The position numbers were made by a program, and so were the translations under genes. A model generated the notes under the pieces. That model was given only the letters and a program-made list of their open reading frames with translations, was not told the origin of the DNA and made no database searches. This document shows, one piece after another, positions 5,086 to 6,550 of a stretch of DNA of 6,550 nt. The stretch comes from Burkholderiales bacterium (lineage in GTDB: Bacteria; Pseudomonadota; Gammaproteobacteria; Burkholderiales; Usitatibacteraceae): positions 1-6,550 of the forward strand of contig JAJAYN010000140.1 in the NCBI GenBank assembly GCA_026786225.1, read 5' to 3'. How positions within the stretch are numbered: position 1 is the first letter of the stretch; each line of letters begins with the position of its first letter.

Positions 5086-6239
5086 GTGCCATCACAAAAC
5101 TTATTTCAACTTCTCTTCACCAGTCTGCTTTGCGTGGCCACAGCCACCTACGCCGATACCCGCCCGGCGGGACAAATCGTTACGCAGGACGCGAGTGACA
5201 CGACAATCAGCGACGGGCCGTACGCGACTTATCAGGGGGCAAACCCGGCCTGGAGGTTTCGTGGGTCTGCAAGGGCAAGATCATTCGCCAGAACGTCGCC
5301 AAGGCAAACGGTGCCGTTCTCAAACCCGAATGCGGCTTTCCGATGCCGATCACGGTGCGCGACGAATCACCCGCATTTCCTGCGACCGCAAAGTTCACCG
5401 CAAATAAGCTGGTCGCGCTGAGCGATGTGCACGGCCAGTTTGACACCATGGTGCGGTTATTGCAGACCAATGGCGTCATCGATCGCGAAATGAAATGGTC
5501 CTATGGCGAAGGCCACATGATCGTCGTCGGCGATATGTTTGATCGCGGCCCCAACGTAACCGAAGTGTTGTGGCTGCTCTATCAACTCGAAGCGGAGGCG
5601 CGCACAGCAGGCGGTGCGGTACACGTACTGCTCGGTAATCATGAAACGATGGTGCTTTACGACGATCTCCGCTACGTCAATCCCAAATACGCTGCGGTTG
5701 CCGGAAAGCTCAACGACACCTATCCGGGACTGTTTGGCGAACAGACGGTACTGGGTCGCTGGCTACGCACCAAGCCGATGTTGCTGCAGGTCAACGACAT
5801 GCTGTTCGTTCACGGCGGATTGAGCCCGGAATATGCGGCGCTGAAACTGTCGGTGCAGGAAACCAACGAGGCCTTTCGCGCGTCACTTGGCCTGCCGCGC
5901 ACCACCATACGCGCCACACCACTGCCGGCGTTACTCTATGGCGCGCGCGGCCCGATCTGGTATCGCGGCTATTTTGTTGAACCGAAGATTGACGCCGCAG
6001 AACTGGACACGCTGCTCGTGCAGTACGGCGTGAAACGCATCGTCGTGGGACACACCACCATGAACGGCGTGTTCTCGCATTACGGCGGCCGGGTGATCAG
6101 CGTTGATTCGAATATCCAGAAGGGTGCGGGTGGCGAGCTGTTCATCTGGCAAGAGGACAAGCTGGCGCGCGGATCGATTCAGGGCAAGAAAATGCCGCTG
6201 ATTGAATATGTGAAAGACGCTGCAGCCGTTGCGCATTAG
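5086..6239 (+). pseudogene. Secreted calcineurin-like/PPP-type metallophosphatase, frameshifted near codon 51
   Basis: The whole gene spans two frames. From GTG 5086 the first frame gives a signal peptide (hydrophobic LLFTSLLCVATA, cleavage after TYA, mature end DTRPAGQ), then ISDGPYATYQG. Past the G5 run at 5235-5239 that frame turns to low-complexity Arg/Ser-rich sequence and stops near 5421. In the frame one base back, sensible sequence resumes at once: GKPGLEVSWVCKGKIIRQ, then ANGAVLKPECGFPMPITV, running into the catalytic domain with no stop until TAG 6237-6239. Joined, the product would be about 384 residues, including a likely Cys pair (WVCKG and PECGF). A one-base loss in the G run is the simplest cause; a sequencing error is equally likely. 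GTG is the only start seen in the signal-peptide frame after the TGA at 5044-5046, and its Shine-Dalgarno is weak. The gene is divergent from the hydrolase. Confidence 0.82.
5343..6239 (+). CDS. Metallophosphatase catalytic domain (the open frame downstream of the frameshift)
   Basis: This is the longest uninterrupted part of the phosphatase: 298 codons from ATG 5343. All metal-binding motifs of the calcineurin-like superfamily are present in order: SDVHGQ (Asp28, His30), GDMFDRG (Asp64, Asp67, Arg68), GNHE (Asn99, His100), FVHGG (His157) and VGHT (His237). The GDxxDRG and GNHE forms are the PPP-type signature, so a Shewanella-like (Shelph) bacterial phosphatase acting on phosphoprotein or small phosphoesters is likely. 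The ATG has no Shine-Dalgarno, and the family sequence clearly begins upstream in the same frame (open from 5199, no ATG/GTG/TTG before 5343). It is therefore probably not a natural start. If translated from here, the product would lack its signal peptide and stay in the cytoplasm. Confidence 0.85.
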   Translation: MPITVRDESPAFPATAKFTANKLVALSDVHGQFDTMVRLLQTNGVIDREMKWSYGEGHMIVVGDMFDRGPNVTEVLWLLYQLEAEARTAGGAVHVLLGNHETMVLYDDLRYVNPKYAAVAGKLNDTYPGLFGEQTVLGRWLRTKPMLLQVNDMLFVHGGLSPEYAALKLSVQETNEAFRASLGLPRTTIRATPLPALLYGARGPIWYRGYFVEPKIDAAELDTLLVQYGVKRIVVGHTTMNGVFSHYGGRVISVDSNIQKGAGGELFIWQEDKLARGSIQGKKMPLIEYVKDAAAVAH

Positions 6240-6272
6240 CCGGGCGGTTACGAAGCGCGCCTCCGCCTGGCT
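6238..6272 (+). terminator. Stem-loop overlapping the stop codon of the metallophosphatase
   Basis: A 10-bp stem pairs 6238-6247 with 6263-6272 (nine Watson-Crick pairs and one G-U), closing a 15-nt loop. It begins inside the TAG stop. No U tract follows at once; the nearest T-rich stretch is TATTGTTT at 6284-6291. It may be a weak or factor-assisted terminator, or a 3'-end stabiliser. A small AT-rich palindrome (TTGTTT 6286-6291, AAACAA 6295-6300) lies just beyond it. Confidence 0.4.
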
Positions 6273-6314
6273 CTGATCACGAGTATTGTTTGGAAAACAA
6301 CCGTAATCTGTACC

Positions 6315-6550
6315 CTAATTCTTTGCCACTTGCCCGGCGCGGCTCACACTCAGGCGCTCGTTGGCTTGTCGCCGGGCAGGTGATGGTGCGGCATAGCTGT
6401 TCCAGCCCCTGCCGGTCATCAGGCTGAATCCGTGCGCGTTGGCGCACAGCACGGAGGATTCACCGCCTCGCGCCAGACGGCGAGGTGCCATCTGCAGGCT
6501 CAGCACCTTCTGCCCCGCACGCGGGCCGTGTGCGATGCGGGTGTTGGCGG
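6315..6550 (-). pseudogene. Remnant of an IS91-family transposase (C-terminal part, decayed; continues past window)
   Basis: The minus-strand frame is open from the right edge to TAG 6317-6315. Its first residues, ANTRIAHGPRAGQKVLSLQ, match the characteristic segment near the C-terminal third of IS91/IS801-type rolling-circle (Y2 HUH) transposases, as does the later GFSL. The following LEQLCRTIT block, expected next in the family, appears only in another frame (about 6405-6366). ANERLSVSRAGQV then returns in the original frame (from about 6365), so there are at least two compensating shifts plus a loss of roughly ten codons after GFSL. The sequence ends abruptly after AGQV, where family members continue for over a hundred residues. 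The HUH catalytic part would lie to the right, outside the window. I identify the family from memory of its conserved text. The fragment is not functional as seen. Confidence 0.75.

Noticed and set aside
5235..5243. Programmed -1 frameshift site at GGGGGCAAA
   Set aside because: The heptamer does not fit the X-XXY-YYZ pattern in the upstream frame (codons GGG GCA), and I saw no stimulatory stem; a simple one-base loss explains it better.
1..6550. CRISPR array, rRNA, tRNA, riboswitch or phage attachment site
   Set aside because: No regularly spaced direct repeats, no cloverleaf or conserved rRNA text, and no recognisable riboswitch core were seen on either strand.

Overview
The window is GC-rich (high fifties percent by eye, not computed). 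It reads as the chromosome of a Gram-negative proteobacterium. Sec-type signal peptides for periplasmic export, a SulP-STAS-cNMP transporter, a PA2169/DUF2383 four-helix protein and an IS91-type transposase remnant all fit that. A betaproteobacterium is my best guess, but no marker gene in the window settles it.

Layout, left to right. (1) Positions 2-2251, plus strand: a SulP anion transporter with C-terminal STAS and cyclic-nucleotide-binding domains. Its frame is open to the left edge, so its true start lies outside. (2) Positions 2297-2588, minus strand: a small secreted-protein gene with a strong Shine-Dalgarno and a textbook terminator, but with an in-frame amber codon at codon 49. (3) Positions 2589-2914: a divergent intergenic region holding a 9-bp perfect hyphenated palindrome. 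(4) Positions 2915-3370, plus strand: an intact PA2169/DUF2383 four-helix-bundle protein. (5) Positions 3371-3842: no intact gene. It holds a possible decayed coding tail followed by a 134-nt inverted repeat made of two facing REP-like hairpin units. (6) Positions 3843-4721 (or 4745), minus strand: a secreted alpha/beta hydrolase. (7) Positions 4746-5085: a divergent intergenic region with palindromes and a -10-like box. (8) Positions 5086-6239, plus strand: a secreted calcineurin-like/PPP-type metallophosphatase whose signal-peptide end and catalytic domain are in different frames, with the break at a G5 run. (9) Positions 6315-6550, minus strand: a decayed C-terminal piece of an IS91-family transposase.

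The genes do not form an operon: strands alternate and each unit has its own flanking sequence. Three of the products (small protein, hydrolase, phosphatase) carry export signals, and the transporter is in the inner membrane, so the neighbourhood is envelope-facing. No shared pathway can be read from it. The recurrent theme is gene decay: one nonsense codon, one frameshift and one multiply broken transposase in about 4 kb. That suggests either a relaxed accessory region or uncorrected sequencing errors. I found no convincing novel multi-gene system.
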